From assembly GCF_046524175.1 (NCBI RefSeq), contig NZ_JBEFZF010000001.1, positions 310,001-374,000 of the forward strand: a DNA stretch of 64,000 nucleotides. Reading direction: 5' to 3'. The first letter of the stretch is position 1. Every line of letters begins with the position of its first letter. Both the position numbers and the translations under genes were made by a program. Positions 25,861 to 35,849 of the stretch are shown piece by piece. The DNA is from Spongiivirga sp046524175. Lineage in GTDB: Bacteria > Bacteroidota > Bacteroidia > Flavobacteriales > Flavobacteriaceae. The notes under the pieces are model-generated. The model was not told the DNA's origin. It saw only the letters and a list, made by a program, of their open reading frames with translations, and searched no databases.

Positions 25861-28833
25861 ATGAAAATCAATAAAATACTTGCGTTGGTTGGGCTGTCTA
25901 TAGCTGCAGTTAGCTGTAACACTAAGGAAACCAAATCGTATAAAGTAACGTCCCAAACAGATGCTAATGGCTATACCTACGAGACGGTTGAAAACGACCC
26001 GACAGGTTTACGACTTTACACCTTAGAGAATGGTCTAAAAGTTTATCTAAGCAAAAACGAGGAAGAACCCAAAATTCAAACATTTATTCCAGTTCGTGCA
26101 GGTTCTAAATACGATCCTGCTGACAATACAGGGCTTGCTCATTACTTGGAGCACATGGTATTCAAGGGTACTGATGAGATTGGTACAACAGACTACGAAG
26201 CAGAAAAAGTATATCTCGATCAGATAAAGCAATTATATGAAGATCATAAGGCCGAAACCGATCCAGAAAAGAAGAAAGCTATTTATAAAAAGATAGATGA
26301 GGTATCTCAAGAAGCTTCTAAAATATCTATTGCGAATGAATATGATAAAATGGTTGCTTCTTTAGGTGCAGAAGGTACCAATGCTTGGACATCATTTGAA
26401 GAAACGGTATATATGAATAAAATACCTGCGAATGAGGTTGACAAGTGGTTAAAAGTAGAAAGTGAGCGTTTTAGTCAGTTGGTGTTGCGTTTGTTCCACA
26501 CTGAAATGGAGGCGGTTTATGAAGAATTTAATAGGGGACAAGATAGTGACGGAACCAAAAAGTACTTTGCCGTTTGGGAAGAGTTGTATCCTACACATCC
26601 TTATGGCACACAAACCACTATTGGTACCTCTGATCATTTGAAAAATCCTTCATTGGTAGCGATTCAAAATTATTTTGATACGTATTATGTTCCTAATAAT
26701 ATGGCTGTTGTAATGGTGGGTGATCTTGATTATGACGAAACCATAAAAAAAGTAGATAATGCATTCGGTAATTTTAAATCAAAAGAAGTGGTGCACCCTA
26801 CTTTTGAAAATGAAGCACCAATTACTGCACCTAAAGTGAGAGAGGTATATGGTCCTACTGCAGAATCTGTTTATGTTGCTTATAGAACAGAAGGAGGGCT
26901 TGGTAGCAAAAATGAAAAGTATATTTATTTAATAGACTGGATATTAGCAAACAGCCAAGCGGGATTGATTGATTTAAATCTGAATCAATCTCAAAAAGTA
27001 CAACGAGCTAGTTCTTTTGCCAGTTTCAATATTGACAATGGGGTACATTTTTTAGATGGTACTCCGAAAGCAAATCAAACGCTTGAGGAAGTAAGGGATT
27101 TACTATTATCACAAATAGAGGAAATTAAAAAAGGTAATTTTGAAGAATGGATGATCGATGCGGTAGTGAACGATCTAAAACTGAATGAGATGCAGCAATA
27201 TGAGGATGCGTCATCTACTGCGTTCTCTTATGTTGATGCCTTTACTAAGTTCCAGGATTGGAAAGAAAAAGTGAGTTTTGCTGATGACTTGCGTAAAATC
27301 ACAAAACAAGAGTTGGTTGATTTTGCAAACGAACACTACAAGGATAATTATGTAGTTGTTTTTAAACGAAAAGGAGTTGATGAGAATATCGCGAAAGTTG
27401 AAAACCCTGGTATTACTCCGGTAGAGCTGAATCGGGATAAGCAATCTGATTTTATTAAGACTTTTAATGCGATTCCTTCGTCTAAACTAACCCCTAAATA
27501 TGTTGATTATTCCAGTGAGATTAAGAAAACTACCACCAAATCTGGTTTAGAGGTTTCTTATATCGAGAACAAAACAAATGATCTCTTTAACCTTAATATC
27601 ATTTTTGATATGGGTAGAGATAATGACAAAAAATTAGCCACCGCGATAGGATATTTAGAATATTTGGGTACTGATAAATATTCACCGGAAGAACTTAAAA
27701 AGGAATTTTATAAACTAGGCATAAGTTATTATGTAAGTGCGGGTAATGACAAGTCATATGTGGGTATGAGAGGCTTAAAGGAAAACCTACCAAAGGGTCT
27801 AGAGTTGTTAGAGCACTTATGGTCTAATGCAGTTGCTGATCAGGAAACTTACAACAAGTATATTGAAAAGGTGGCGAAAGGCCGTGAAGACAACAAAACT
27901 CAAAAGTGGAGTATATTACAAAGAGGTCTTGTTAATTACGCTAAGTATGGAGAAGACTCTCGCCAACGTGATATCATTCAAGTAAGCGATTTAAGAGATA
28001 TTGACCCTGAAGAATTGGTAAATATCGTAAAAGACTTGCGCAACTATAAGCAACGTGTTTTCTATTACGGAAAAGATGTTGAAAATGCTGTTGCTTCTTT
28101 AGATGAAAAGCATACGGTTCCTGCTAGCTTAAAAGATTATGCTCCTGCAAAGAAATATGAAGAAAAAGAAACCGGTGGGAATGTGTACTTTGTGAATTAT
28201 GATATGGTTCAAGCCGAAATGATGTTTGTGGCTAAAAGCGATCCTTTTTCAACCGAAAACTTAGCAGCATCAAGATTATTTAATACTTATTTTGGTAGTG
28301 GATTATCATCTATTGTTTTCCAGGAAATTCGCGAGTCTAAATCCTTAGCATATTCAGCATACTCATTTTACGCTAATGCATCTAAAAAGGATGAGTCTAA
28401 TTATGTAATGGCTTATATAGGAACGCAAGCGAATAAAATGCCGCAGGCAGTTGATGCGATGCTAGATCTTATGAATGACATGCCAGAGTCTGAAGAACAA
28501 TTTCAAGCCGCTAAAGAGTCTACTCTAAAGAAATTGGCTGCAGAGCGTATTACCAAATCAAATATCTTCTGGAGTTATGAACGATTGCAAAACCGAGGCA
28601 TTGATCACGATATTCGAGAGGATATTTATAACGCTGTTAGCAAAATGACAATGGCCGACCTAAAAACTTTTTTTGATAATAACATTAAGGGAGAAGAGTA
28701 TAATATGGTAGTAATAGGTAATAGAAATGATGTTGATATGAAAGCCTTGGAAAAAATGGGTAAAGTGCAAGAAATGAATATCGACTACTTATTTAACTAT
28801 GAATTAGCTAAAAAGGATATTGAGATTCAGTAA
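25861..28833 (+). CDS. M16 family metallopeptidase lipoprotein
   Basis: 990 residues. A lipobox (AAVSC, Cys19) gives a predicted lipoprotein. The N-terminal M16 domain has the zinc motif GLAHYLEHMVFKGT (His94, Glu97, His98), a charged helical insertion of about 50 residues after it, and the later conserved Glu in EAVYEEFNRG. A second, non-catalytic M16-like domain (about 540-960) includes the R-x-Y-like substrate-binding QEIRESKSLAYSAYS. Family members (insulinase/pitrilysin type) cut small peptides in a closed chamber. It is probably periplasmic or cell-surface and takes part in peptide processing. It is a single gene between two terminators. Confidence 0.93.
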   Translation: MKINKILALVGLSIAAVSCNTKETKSYKVTSQTDANGYTYETVENDPTGLRLYTLENGLKVYLSKNEEEPKIQTFIPVRAGSKYDPADNTGLAHYLEHMVFKGTDEIGTTDYEAEKVYLDQIKQLYEDHKAETDPEKKKAIYKKIDEVSQEASKISIANEYDKMVASLGAEGTNAWTSFEETVYMNKIPANEVDKWLKVESERFSQLVLRLFHTEMEAVYEEFNRGQDSDGTKKYFAVWEELYPTHPYGTQTTIGTSDHLKNPSLVAIQNYFDTYYVPNNMAVVMVGDLDYDETIKKVDNAFGNFKSKEVVHPTFENEAPITAPKVREVYGPTAESVYVAYRTEGGLGSKNEKYIYLIDWILANSQAGLIDLNLNQSQKVQRASSFASFNIDNGVHFLDGTPKANQTLEEVRDLLLSQIEEIKKGNFEEWMIDAVVNDLKLNEMQQYEDASSTAFSYVDAFTKFQDWKEKVSFADDLRKITKQELVDFANEHYKDNYVVVFKRKGVDENIAKVENPGITPVELNRDKQSDFIKTFNAIPSSKLTPKYVDYSSEIKKTTTKSGLEVSYIENKTNDLFNLNIIFDMGRDNDKKLATAIGYLEYLGTDKYSPEELKKEFYKLGISYYVSAGNDKSYVGMRGLKENLPKGLELLEHLWSNAVADQETYNKYIEKVAKGREDNKTQKWSILQRGLVNYAKYGEDSRQRDIIQVSDLRDIDPEELVNIVKDLRNYKQRVFYYGKDVENAVASLDEKHTVPASLKDYAPAKKYEEKETGGNVYFVNYDMVQAEMMFVAKSDPFSTENLAASRLFNTYFGSGLSSIVFQEIRESKSLAYSAYSFYANASKKDESNYVMAYIGTQANKMPQAVDAMLDLMNDMPESEEQFQAAKESTLKKLAAERITKSNIFWSYERLQNRGIDHDIREDIYNAVSKMTMADLKTFFDNNIKGEEYNMVVIGNRNDVDMKALEKMGKVQEMNIDYLFNYELAKKDIEIQ

Positions 28834-28854
28834 ATAATATAGGACTTTGTCTAG

Positions 28855-28920
28855 TTAAGAGCAGTTGAAATCTACTTGATATATAAGATTTAAGTATGAT
28901 CGGACTGCTCTTAATTTTTT
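28855..28920 (+). terminator. Long hairpin terminator after the M16 gene
   Basis: An 11-bp perfect stem (TTAAGAGCAGT / ACTGCTCTTAA) encloses a loop of 38 bases that can pair further inside, and is followed by a T run. Confidence 0.75.
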
Positions 28921-28956
28921 ATAAAAGAATTGATATAAATCAACTGCTTACTTATG

Positions 28957-28964
28957 TATCTTTG
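28957..28964 (+). promoter_or_regulatory. -7 element (TATCTTTG) for fabG
   Basis: An exact TAnnTTTG match 46 bases before the GTG start of fabG. No clear TTTG box at -33. Confidence 0.4.
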
Positions 28965-29010
28965 ATATTAATAAGTATTAAACAAACAACAACCATTTAA
29001 ATATTCTAGT

Positions 29011-29757
29011 GTGAAGTTATTAGAAGGAAAAACTGCCATTATAACTGGTGCCAGTAGAGGTATCGGTAAAGGTATAGCAGAAGTTTTTGCAGTCCATGGA
29101 GCGAATGTGGCTTTTACCTACAGTTCATCGGCTGAAGCAGCGAATAAGTTAGAGGCTGAATTAAATGCTCTTGGCGTAAAGGCAAAGGCTTATAAAAGTA
29201 ATGCTGCAAGTTTTGAAGAAGCCCAGCAGCTAGTTGCTGATGTTTTACAAGAATTTGATACCATTGATGTGTTAATTAACAATGCTGGTATAACAAAAGA
29301 TAACCTATTGATGCGAATGAACGAAGAAGATTTTGACAAGGTGATCGAAGTAAACTTGAAATCTGTTTTTAACATGGTAAAGGCAGTGCAGCGAACTATG
29401 TTAAAAGCTCGAAAGGGATCAATCATTAATATGAGCTCAGTCGTCGGTGTAAAAGGTAATGCTGGTCAAGCAAATTATGCAGCATCGAAAGCTGGGATTA
29501 TAGGTTTTTCTAAATCGGTAGCTCTAGAACTTGGTTCTAGAAATATTAGAAGTAATGTGATCGCTCCTGGTTTTATTGAGACTGAAATGACTGCAAAACT
29601 TCCTGAAGATGTTGTAGAAGGATGGAGAAGCAATATACCTTTGAAAAGAGGGGGCACTCCGGAAGATATAGCTAATGCTTGTGTGTATTTAGCAAGCGAT
29701 TTATCGGCTTATGTTACAGGACAGGTGTTGAATGTTGATGGTGGAATGTTAACTTAA
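29011..29757 (+). CDS. fabG: 3-oxoacyl-ACP reductase FabG
   Basis: 248 residues from a GTG start. SDR motifs are ITGASRGIGKGIA (NADPH-binding), INNAGITKDNLLMRM and the catalytic Ser-Tyr-Lys in NMSSVVGVKGNAGQANYAASKAG (YAASK). The GxIETEM end and the C-terminal DLSAYVTGQVLNVDGGM are fully FabG-like. It reduces 3-oxoacyl-ACP in fatty acid elongation. Unlike the FabI-like gene at 1-598, the spacing is Tyr-x3-Lys. It is probably co-transcribed with the next gene (15 bases between). Confidence 0.95.
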   Translation: MKLLEGKTAIITGASRGIGKGIAEVFAVHGANVAFTYSSSAEAANKLEAELNALGVKAKAYKSNAASFEEAQQLVADVLQEFDTIDVLINNAGITKDNLLMRMNEEDFDKVIEVNLKSVFNMVKAVQRTMLKARKGSIINMSSVVGVKGNAGQANYAASKAGIIGFSKSVALELGSRNIRSNVIAPGFIETEMTAKLPEDVVEGWRSNIPLKRGGTPEDIANACVYLASDLSAYVTGQVLNVDGGMLT

Positions 29758-29772
29758 TACAGCTATTATTTA

Positions 29773-31803
29773 ATGCCAATATCCACTATCTTATTAATTA
29801 TCCTTGTTGGTGTATTGGCATTAGTAAGCAGTATTTTTTATTACAAAATCAAGGCGAAAAGCAATACTCAAAGTAAGTTGCTTTTCGCTTTTTTGCGTTT
29901 TCTTAGTTTATTTTTCATTGGTTTATTATTGGTAAACCCTAAATTCAAAAGTCGCGAAATACAACTCGAAAAACCAAATTTAGTGGTGTTAGGTGATAAT
30001 TCATCATCAATCCCATTCATTGAACGCAGTGATCAAACCAAAGAGCTGTTTTCTAGCCTGAATAACAATCAAGCGCTACAAAATAAATACGACGTTACTA
30101 GTTACGCTTTTGGCAGCAAACTTTTGCAAACAGATTCACTTGAATTTGATGACAATCGATCTGATATGGAGTTAGCCTTGCGATCTGTTCAGAAGATATA
30201 TAGAAATCAACCCACCGCTTTGGTACTGTTAACGGACGGCATTCAAACCTATGGTAGTGATTACCAGTATGCCAGGATGGGTGCAAATCAGCATATTTTT
30301 CCAGTGGTCGTTGGCGATACTTTAAGCAGAACTGATATACGAATAGATCGCGTTAATGTTAACAAATACGCTTACCATAAAAATCAATTTCCTGTTGAGA
30401 TATTTGTAAGTTATCAGGGGATTGAACCGGTTTCAAAAGAAGTTGTTGTAAGAAGAGGAAATACTACAATAGCAAGAAAACAGGTGGGCTTAAGTAATCA
30501 AAACTCCGCTGCAATTTTGTCTTTTGAATTGCCTGCTGATGCGGTTGGTGTTGCTACTTACAGCGTACAAGTTTCTACATTGGAAAATGAACGAAATACT
30601 AGGAACAATAGAAAATCTTTCGCTGTAGAAGTAATTGATCAGAAAACGAAGATACTGATAGTATCAGATATCAAACATCCAGATGTCGGCACCTTAAAAA
30701 AAGCTATTGAAAGCTCCGAACAACGTGAAGTTTTCTTTACTGACGTAAGTTCAAGAAATGTTGATTTTAATGACTTTGACCTCGTTATATTGTATCAACC
30801 CAATAACAGATTTAAGTTAGTTTTTGATCAACTAAATCAACTAAAAAAGAACAAGTTGGTAGTTACAGGGCCTAAGACGGACTGGCGTTTTTTAAATAGT
30901 GTTCAAGAGTACTATCAGCAGCAACCGACTAATCAGAAAGAAGAAGTTCAAGCAGTGTTAAATGTAAATTACAACGCATTTATAGTGGATGCTGATTTTT
31001 CTGACTATCCACCATTGGAAACTAATTTTGGAGAGTTTACGATCAAAGTTCCGCATCAAGTATTATTATCGCAACAGATTGGAGCGGTAACTACAGAAAA
31101 CAGTTTGTTGTCAACTTTTGAAATTGATGGGCAGAAAGAAGGAATTTTATCAGGTGAAGGCCTTTGGAAATGGAGATCACAAGATTACCAAAACACACAA
31201 AGCTTTAAGCAGTTTGACGGATTTATAGCAAAAGTGATTCAATATCTGGCTTCTTCTAAAAAGAAAAATAGGTTAACTGTTAACTATGAATCTTTTTATT
31301 ATGGAAATGATGATGTCAGAATAGAAGCGCAATACTTTAATGAAAGCTATGAATTCGATCCTCGAATTAATTTATCACTTCTGGTAAGAGATACTATTAG
31401 TAAGCAGCAACGAACAATACCTTTTGTATTAAAAAACAGAACATTTGAAGTAGATTTAAGCACTTTGCCTGCCGCTACTTATAGTTTTACGGTTAAAGCA
31501 GAAGGGAAAAACATTTCCAGGTCAGGAACCTTTAAAATATTAGAATTTGATGTGGAAAAACAGTTTTACACTGCTAATTCGAAAAAGTTGCAAAAACTAG
31601 CTGATAGTTCTGATGGTATGCTGTTTTCTGAAGAAGAAACCGGTAATCTGATCAATCAATTATTACAGGATGAACGCTTTAAGACTATTCAAAAATCTAA
31701 GGAAAAAGTCATACCTTTAATCAATTGGAAATACCTGTTATTCTTAATCATTTTGACCCTAGCGGCGGAGTGGTTTTTAAGAAAATATCACGGACTTATT
31801 TAA
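29773..31803 (+). CDS. Membrane-anchored VWA-like protein
   Basis: 676 residues. Two membrane helices at about 4-24 and 35-60, and one at the C-terminus (about 653-671, YLLFLIILTLAAEWFL). The region after the second helix has a MIDAS-like DNSSSI (DxSxS) and LLTDGIQTYGSDY, so it is a von Willebrand factor A fold, partly degenerate. The middle (about 190-640) looks like an extracellular domain of beta sandwiches. Proteins of this shape are frequent in Bacteroidota and often work with BatA/BatD-like systems, but here no Bat neighbour is present. Biological role unknown. Confidence 0.72.
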   Translation: MPISTILLIILVGVLALVSSIFYYKIKAKSNTQSKLLFAFLRFLSLFFIGLLLVNPKFKSREIQLEKPNLVVLGDNSSSIPFIERSDQTKELFSSLNNNQALQNKYDVTSYAFGSKLLQTDSLEFDDNRSDMELALRSVQKIYRNQPTALVLLTDGIQTYGSDYQYARMGANQHIFPVVVGDTLSRTDIRIDRVNVNKYAYHKNQFPVEIFVSYQGIEPVSKEVVVRRGNTTIARKQVGLSNQNSAAILSFELPADAVGVATYSVQVSTLENERNTRNNRKSFAVEVIDQKTKILIVSDIKHPDVGTLKKAIESSEQREVFFTDVSSRNVDFNDFDLVILYQPNNRFKLVFDQLNQLKKNKLVVTGPKTDWRFLNSVQEYYQQQPTNQKEEVQAVLNVNYNAFIVDADFSDYPPLETNFGEFTIKVPHQVLLSQQIGAVTTENSLLSTFEIDGQKEGILSGEGLWKWRSQDYQNTQSFKQFDGFIAKVIQYLASSKKKNRLTVNYESFYYGNDDVRIEAQYFNESYEFDPRINLSLLVRDTISKQQRTIPFVLKNRTFEVDLSTLPAATYSFTVKAEGKNISRSGTFKILEFDVEKQFYTANSKKLQKLADSSDGMLFSEEETGNLINQLLQDERFKTIQKSKEKVIPLINWKYLLFLIILTLAAEWFLRKYHGLI

Positions 31804-31819
31804 TACATAAATCACAAAC

Positions 31820-32638
31820 ATGGAACGTTTACCAAAAATTGGATTACCGATTATTTTTTTAGCCATCGTGGCAATCATTGTTATAGCAAAATCTGCAGTT
31901 GTGATCGATTCTGGTCATGCAGGAGTACTTTATAGAACACTTGGTGAAGGTGTAGTTACTGACGAACCAGCACTTGGCGAAGGTTTTAATTTAGTAGCTC
32001 CCTGGAACAAGGTCATAGAATTTGAAGTCCGTCAGCAATCGCAATCATATCGAATGGACGTGTTGTCTGTTAACGGGCTTGAAATTAAAGTGGATGCAAC
32101 AGTATGGTTCGAACCCGAAAAATCCAATCTTGGAAAGTTACTTCAAGAAAAAGGTCAGGATTATGAAGAACGTATTCTTACGCCAGCGGTGAGTGCGGCT
32201 GCAAGAGAGGTGGTAGGACGTTACACACCTGAGCAATTATATTCTAGTAAACGTGATGTAATTCAGCAAGAGATTCTTGATGAAACAAGTAAAGGTGTCG
32301 AAGGTCAATACATTAATATCAATAGAATTTTGGTGAAAGACGTAACCTTGCCACCCACTATTAAAGAAGCGATTGAAAAGAAGTTAAAGCAAGAACAGGA
32401 GTCGTTAGAGTATGAATTCCGTTTGACAAAAGCCAAACAAGAAGCGGAGCGTCAAAAAATAGAAGCAGAGGGTAAAGCAAATGCTAATCGCATTTTGAGC
32501 GCTTCCTTAACAGATAAGATACTTACGGAAAAAGGAATTCAGGCAACACTTGAACTTTCTAAATCCCCCAATAGTAAAGTGATTGTTGTTGGTGGTGGAG
32601 AAGGTGGAGGATTACCAATTATACTAGGCAATCAGTAA
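31820..32638 (+). CDS. SPFH/prohibitin family membrane protein
   Basis: 272 residues. One N-terminal transmembrane helix (about 6-26), then an SPFH domain (about 28-200) with GHAGVLYRTLGEG and VSAAAREVVGRYTPEQLYS, followed by a charged coiled coil (KLKQEQESLEYEFRLTKAK) and a glycine-rich end (VVGGGEGGG). Prohibitins form membrane rings that scaffold proteases. It lies 16 bases after the VWA-like gene, and both are convergent with the next gene. Partners unknown. Confidence 0.88.
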   Translation: MERLPKIGLPIIFLAIVAIIVIAKSAVVIDSGHAGVLYRTLGEGVVTDEPALGEGFNLVAPWNKVIEFEVRQQSQSYRMDVLSVNGLEIKVDATVWFEPEKSNLGKLLQEKGQDYEERILTPAVSAAAREVVGRYTPEQLYSSKRDVIQQEILDETSKGVEGQYININRILVKDVTLPPTIKEAIEKKLKQEQESLEYEFRLTKAKQEAERQKIEAEGKANANRILSASLTDKILTEKGIQATLELSKSPNSKVIVVGGGEGGGLPIILGNQ

Positions 32639-32715
32639 ATAATAATTAATCATCATTTAGCAGTAGCAATGTGCAGTTTGTTTGTTGCTTAAATGACATA
32701 TGATCTGAACAAAAT

Positions 32716-32756
32716 AAATCCCAAATTCCAATTACGTTTATTGGAGTTTGGGATTT
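32716..32756. terminator. Bidirectional terminator between convergent genes
   Basis: A 17-bp stem (AAATCCCAAATTCCAAT / ATTGGAGTTTGGGATTT, one G-T pair) around a 7-base loop, with T runs on both strands. It lies between the SPFH gene (+) and the gene at 32780 (-). Confidence 0.8.
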
Positions 32757-32779
32757 GTAATTTTTTAAGTTTTCCAGCT

Positions 32780-33736
32780 TTATTCTAAGCCAAGATCTTT
32801 TCTCATGGACTCAAATTTGGTTGCATTTTGTCTCCAATAAGGTGTCTTAATATGTTTAATTTTTGTCGCTTTTGTTGTTAGCATTTTGGCATTGGGACCA
32901 TATCCACTTTTAAATGTTTCTTCCCAAGAATTGATTTCATGTGGAAAAACTGTATTGAAATTAATGGTCAACGTACGATTTAGCTTAGGGTATTCAATGG
33001 TATAGATGGTTTGATCACCAGAATTAGATAGTGTAGCTTTTGCATTGTACCCTTTAATCTCAACGTGCTTTAATCGAGTATACTCAAAAGAGGGGATCAT
33101 TTTAGTTTCTCCTACAATTAATGATTTAGGATCAATACGTATTTGCTGCCATATCTGATTTTCTAAAGCTGTTTTTTCTAAGGTAAAATCTTTGTCTTCT
33201 TCACCTTCAAAATAAGAGTGTGCTTTAATTTCAAATTGTTCTCTGTTATTTAATTGAGTGTATATCTGCCCGCACCACTCTTGCATACTAGTTGTCACTT
33301 TAATCGCATGTTGGTTATTAGCAACGGGGTAAAAAGTACTGCTCATAATAGAGTATGGGTAAATACCAGTATTAAAGTTTTTAGTAGCGTTTAGTTTTAG
33401 CACGGGAACATTCGACTTACTCCAATTATCAGCTTTTACCTGTCTGTTTGGTAAAAAGTCTTCAGTTACAAAAATTAACGCAGCTTTACCTTTTCGTATT
33501 TGACCGTAACGTGCTTGTTCTAGTTCATACGAAGTGATTTCTGCGTCGCCAGCATACCAGTATTTTTTAAAGTCCTCAGCAATGGGTTTAGCAGGCAATT
33601 CAGCATCAGCTGTTTCTGGAATATTGATTTTATTTCCTTTAGTATTCGCGGTGACTTCTGAGCAAGACATGTTGATTAAAACAAGAGAAAATACGATTGA
33701 AAATGCCAAAAAAAGGCGATGAAAGTGTGTTTTCAT
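32780..33736 (-). CDS. Conserved lipoprotein-like protein upstream of maf
   Basis: 318 residues with a signal peptide (about 1-25) and a possible lipobox at Cys25 (INMSC), which is non-ideal. The mature region lacks a familiar domain. WYAGDAEITSYELEQARYG and EWCGQIYTQLNNREQFE are notable conserved-looking blocks. I recall that this family is often mislabelled septum formation inhibitor Maf because it neighbours maf, but it has no Maf features. It is 29 bases downstream of maf on the same strand. Function unknown. Confidence 0.75.
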   Translation of the reverse strand: MKTHFHRLFLAFSIVFSLVLINMSCSEVTANTKGNKINIPETADAELPAKPIAEDFKKYWYAGDAEITSYELEQARYGQIRKGKAALIFVTEDFLPNRQVKADNWSKSNVPVLKLNATKNFNTGIYPYSIMSSTFYPVANNQHAIKVTTSMQEWCGQIYTQLNNREQFEIKAHSYFEGEEDKDFTLEKTALENQIWQQIRIDPKSLIVGETKMIPSFEYTRLKHVEIKGYNAKATLSNSGDQTIYTIEYPKLNRTLTINFNTVFPHEINSWEETFKSGYGPNAKMLTTKATKIKHIKTPYWRQNATKFESMRKDLGLE

Positions 33737-33765
33737 GATCGGTTTTTTATAAAGTTACAAAATGA

Positions 33766-34356
33766 CTATCGCTCGGCAATATCTGTTAACACTTTATAAA
33801 CTTTTGCCATCGGCATTCCCATCACGTTTACGTAAGAGCCTTCTAACTTAGTAACTCCTATGTGGCCAATCCATTCTTGAATTCCATACGAACCAGCTTT
33901 ATCAAAGGGTTTAAAGTTATTAATGTAGTAAGTAATTTCTTCATCAGAAAACTGTTTAAAAGTAACTTTAGTAACACTATTCACCGTTTTTGCGAAGTCA
34001 ATCATTGTAAAACAAACCGATGATATTACATCATGTGTTTTACCTGACATCGATTTGATCATGTTAAAAGCATCATCTCTATTAGTGGGTTTTCCTAGGG
34101 CTTTATTTTCGTGCCAAACGATGGTGTCGGCAGTAATTAAAATGTCATTTTCCTTAAGTTCATTCCTAAAAGGAAGTGCCTTTATTTGGGCTAAATAATC
34201 TGATATATTACTTCCTTTTAATCGCTCAGAAAATACTTCATCTACAGGCTTTAAGCGTATTTCATATTCGATATCCAACTCTTTAAAAAACTGTTGTCTT
34301 CTTGGAGAGCCTGAAGCGAGAATAATATTGAAATTCTGTAGTTTTTCTCTTAGCAT
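33766..34356 (-). CDS. maf: Maf family nucleoside triphosphate pyrophosphatase
   Basis: 196 residues, usual for Maf. Motifs: ILASGSPRRQQFFKEL (S-x-S-P-R-R), ITADTIVWHENKALGKP (Asp of the active site) and the final DKAGSYGIQEWIG. Maf proteins hydrolyse modified or canonical nucleoside triphosphates, classically (m5)dUTP, UTP or dTTP, to help keep the pool clean and affect cell division. It is in a minus-strand cluster with the KdsC-like and DUF2520 genes. Confidence 0.94.
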   Translation of the reverse strand: MLREKLQNFNIILASGSPRRQQFFKELDIEYEIRLKPVDEVFSERLKGSNISDYLAQIKALPFRNELKENDILITADTIVWHENKALGKPTNRDDAFNMIKSMSGKTHDVISSVCFTMIDFAKTVNSVTKVTFKQFSDEEITYYINNFKPFDKAGSYGIQEWIGHIGVTKLEGSYVNVMGMPMAKVYKVLTDIAER

Positions 34357-34431
34357 GTTACCTTATTTGAAATCGAAATGGGAGCCTTGAAGCTTTTATA
34401 TTCAAAATGACAATTTATAACGCTGAATTAA

Positions 34432-34959
34432 CTAGGCATTATCCGCATCAAAATTACCCGTCCATTTTCCCTGTACTCTCAGAACTTGTTCTATAACATC
34501 TCGGACACAGCCTTTACCACCATCCTTGTGGGATACATACTTCGCAATGTTCTTTATTTCAGGTACCGCATCTTGCGGGCAAGTAGGTAAACCAACTAAC
34601 CGCATAACAGGTTCATCGGGAATGTCATCACCCATATACAAAACATTTTCTGCCATGATGTTTTTCATCTCAAAATATTCTTTTAGCTGCTCTGTTTTAT
34701 GATGAGCACCAAGGTAAATGTCTTTAATCCCCAAATTATTTAGTCGTTCCCGAACACCCTCGTTGGTTCCACCAGAAATAATACACACATTAAAACCTTT
34801 GGTTGTTGCTGTTTTTAACGCATAACCATCTTTAATGTTCATGCTTCGGAGTAATTCGCCATCAGTAGTTATCATTACAGTGCCGTCAGTTAATACACCG
34901 TCTACATCAAAAATAAATGTGGTAATATGCTCTAGATATTCTTTATAATTCTTTTCCAT
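34432..34959 (-). CDS. KdsC-like HAD phosphatase
   Basis: 175 residues. HAD motif I FIFDVDGVLTDG and motif IV MGDDIPDEPVM are seen, with motif II in CIISGG. The lack of a cap and the short length match KdsC, the 3-deoxy-D-manno-octulosonate-8-phosphate phosphatase that completes Kdo synthesis, whose tetramer caps its own active site. Kdo belongs to the lipid A core, fitting the lpx genes elsewhere in the window. The annotation as KdsC is likely but not certain. It overlaps the DUF2520 gene by 17 bases. Confidence 0.85.
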   Translation of the reverse strand: MEKNYKEYLEHITTFIFDVDGVLTDGTVMITTDGELLRSMNIKDGYALKTATTKGFNVCIISGGTNEGVRERLNNLGIKDIYLGAHHKTEQLKEYFEMKNIMAENVLYMGDDIPDEPVMRLVGLPTCPQDAVPEIKNIAKYVSHKDGGKGCVRDVIEQVLRVQGKWTGNFDADNA

Positions 34960-35707
34960 ATAGCTTAGCTATTAATTGGGTAAAAGTGTTGTATATTTTT
35001 TTGTGATTTTCGTTTTCTAACAAATCCAAATGTTTGGATATGGTTTTGTTGTCTCCACGTTTAGCAGGACCTGTTTGGGCCATAAACGGTGTTAAATCAT
35101 CAATTTTATTTGCAGTTTCCTTAATCAATGGTTTTAAAACCTCAAAAGGTACCCTATTCGTTTCACATAATTCATGTCCTATTCTGTAAAGATGATTCGT
35201 AAAGTTATTCACAAAAACCGCTGACAAGTGTAAGCTGCGACGTTGATCAGTACTTAGTTTATGAGCGGTACAATTTAAATTGGCTGAAAGTTCTTCAAGA
35301 AGTTTCATGTCCTCTTTATGTTCGGCTTCAAGGCATAAAGGGGTTTCGCTAAAATCAATCTTTCTTTCTTTACTAAAAGTTTGTAGTGGATAGAAAACGC
35401 CTCGTCGGTGCCTTTTGTCAATAGCATGCATTGAGGTATTTCCTGAGGTATGTACGACAAGTTTATTATCTAAAGCCAATTTTTGAGACACTGAAATAAT
35501 TGCGTCATCGCTTACGGTCAGTATATAGATGTCAGCATCGAAAAGATCATCTATGGTATTCGTTATGGGGGTGTCTTTTGGAAGTTTTTTGGGGAATTTA
35601 CTTTTTCTGGTGTATACTTGAACCACTTCGGTATTTGTAGATGCTTTAATAGCTTTATGTAAATGAAAACCTACATTGCCAAACCCAATAAGTACGACTC
35701 GAATCAT
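34943..35707 (-). CDS. Rossmann-fold DUF2520 protein
   Basis: 254 residues. Residues about 1-125 form an NAD(P)-binding Rossmann domain (VLIGFGNVGFHLHKA, G-x-G-x-x-G) followed by a helical DUF2520 domain (about 130-250) with LHLSAVFVNNFTNHLYRIG and FMAQTGPAKRGDNKTI. The arrangement is like pyrroline-5-carboxylate reductase or ketopantoate reductase, and the substrate is unknown. It overlaps the KdsC-like gene at its 3' end. It is divergent from guaB, whose start is 143 bases away. Confidence 0.85.
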   Translation of the reverse strand: MIRVVLIGFGNVGFHLHKAIKASTNTEVVQVYTRKSKFPKKLPKDTPITNTIDDLFDADIYILTVSDDAIISVSQKLALDNKLVVHTSGNTSMHAIDKRHRRGVFYPLQTFSKERKIDFSETPLCLEAEHKEDMKLLEELSANLNCTAHKLSTDQRRSLHLSAVFVNNFTNHLYRIGHELCETNRVPFEVLKPLIKETANKIDDLTPFMAQTGPAKRGDNKTISKHLDLLENENHKKIYNTFTQLIAKLYGKEL

Positions 35708-35813
35708 GATGCTAAAATAGCCAATATCGCTTAAGATTTTTGCGATTTGTTCTCAGAAGTTATGAATAGACTAGGTTAGTAAAGTAAATGGTAAGTGTCC
35801 TTAAAAAAAGGTG

Positions 35814-35821
35814 TATATTTG
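35814..35821 (+). promoter_or_regulatory. -7 element (TATATTTG) for guaB
   Basis: An exact TAnnTTTG match 28 bases before the preferred ATG at 35850. It lies inside the first codons of a longer frame starting at 35811, which argues against that longer start. Confidence 0.6.
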
Positions 35822-35849
35822 CTTGCAATTAATTTTTAGATTGATTGCT

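Noticed and set aside
32780..33736. Calling this protein a Maf-type inhibitor
   Set aside because: It lacks every Maf motif; the real Maf is at 33766-34356.
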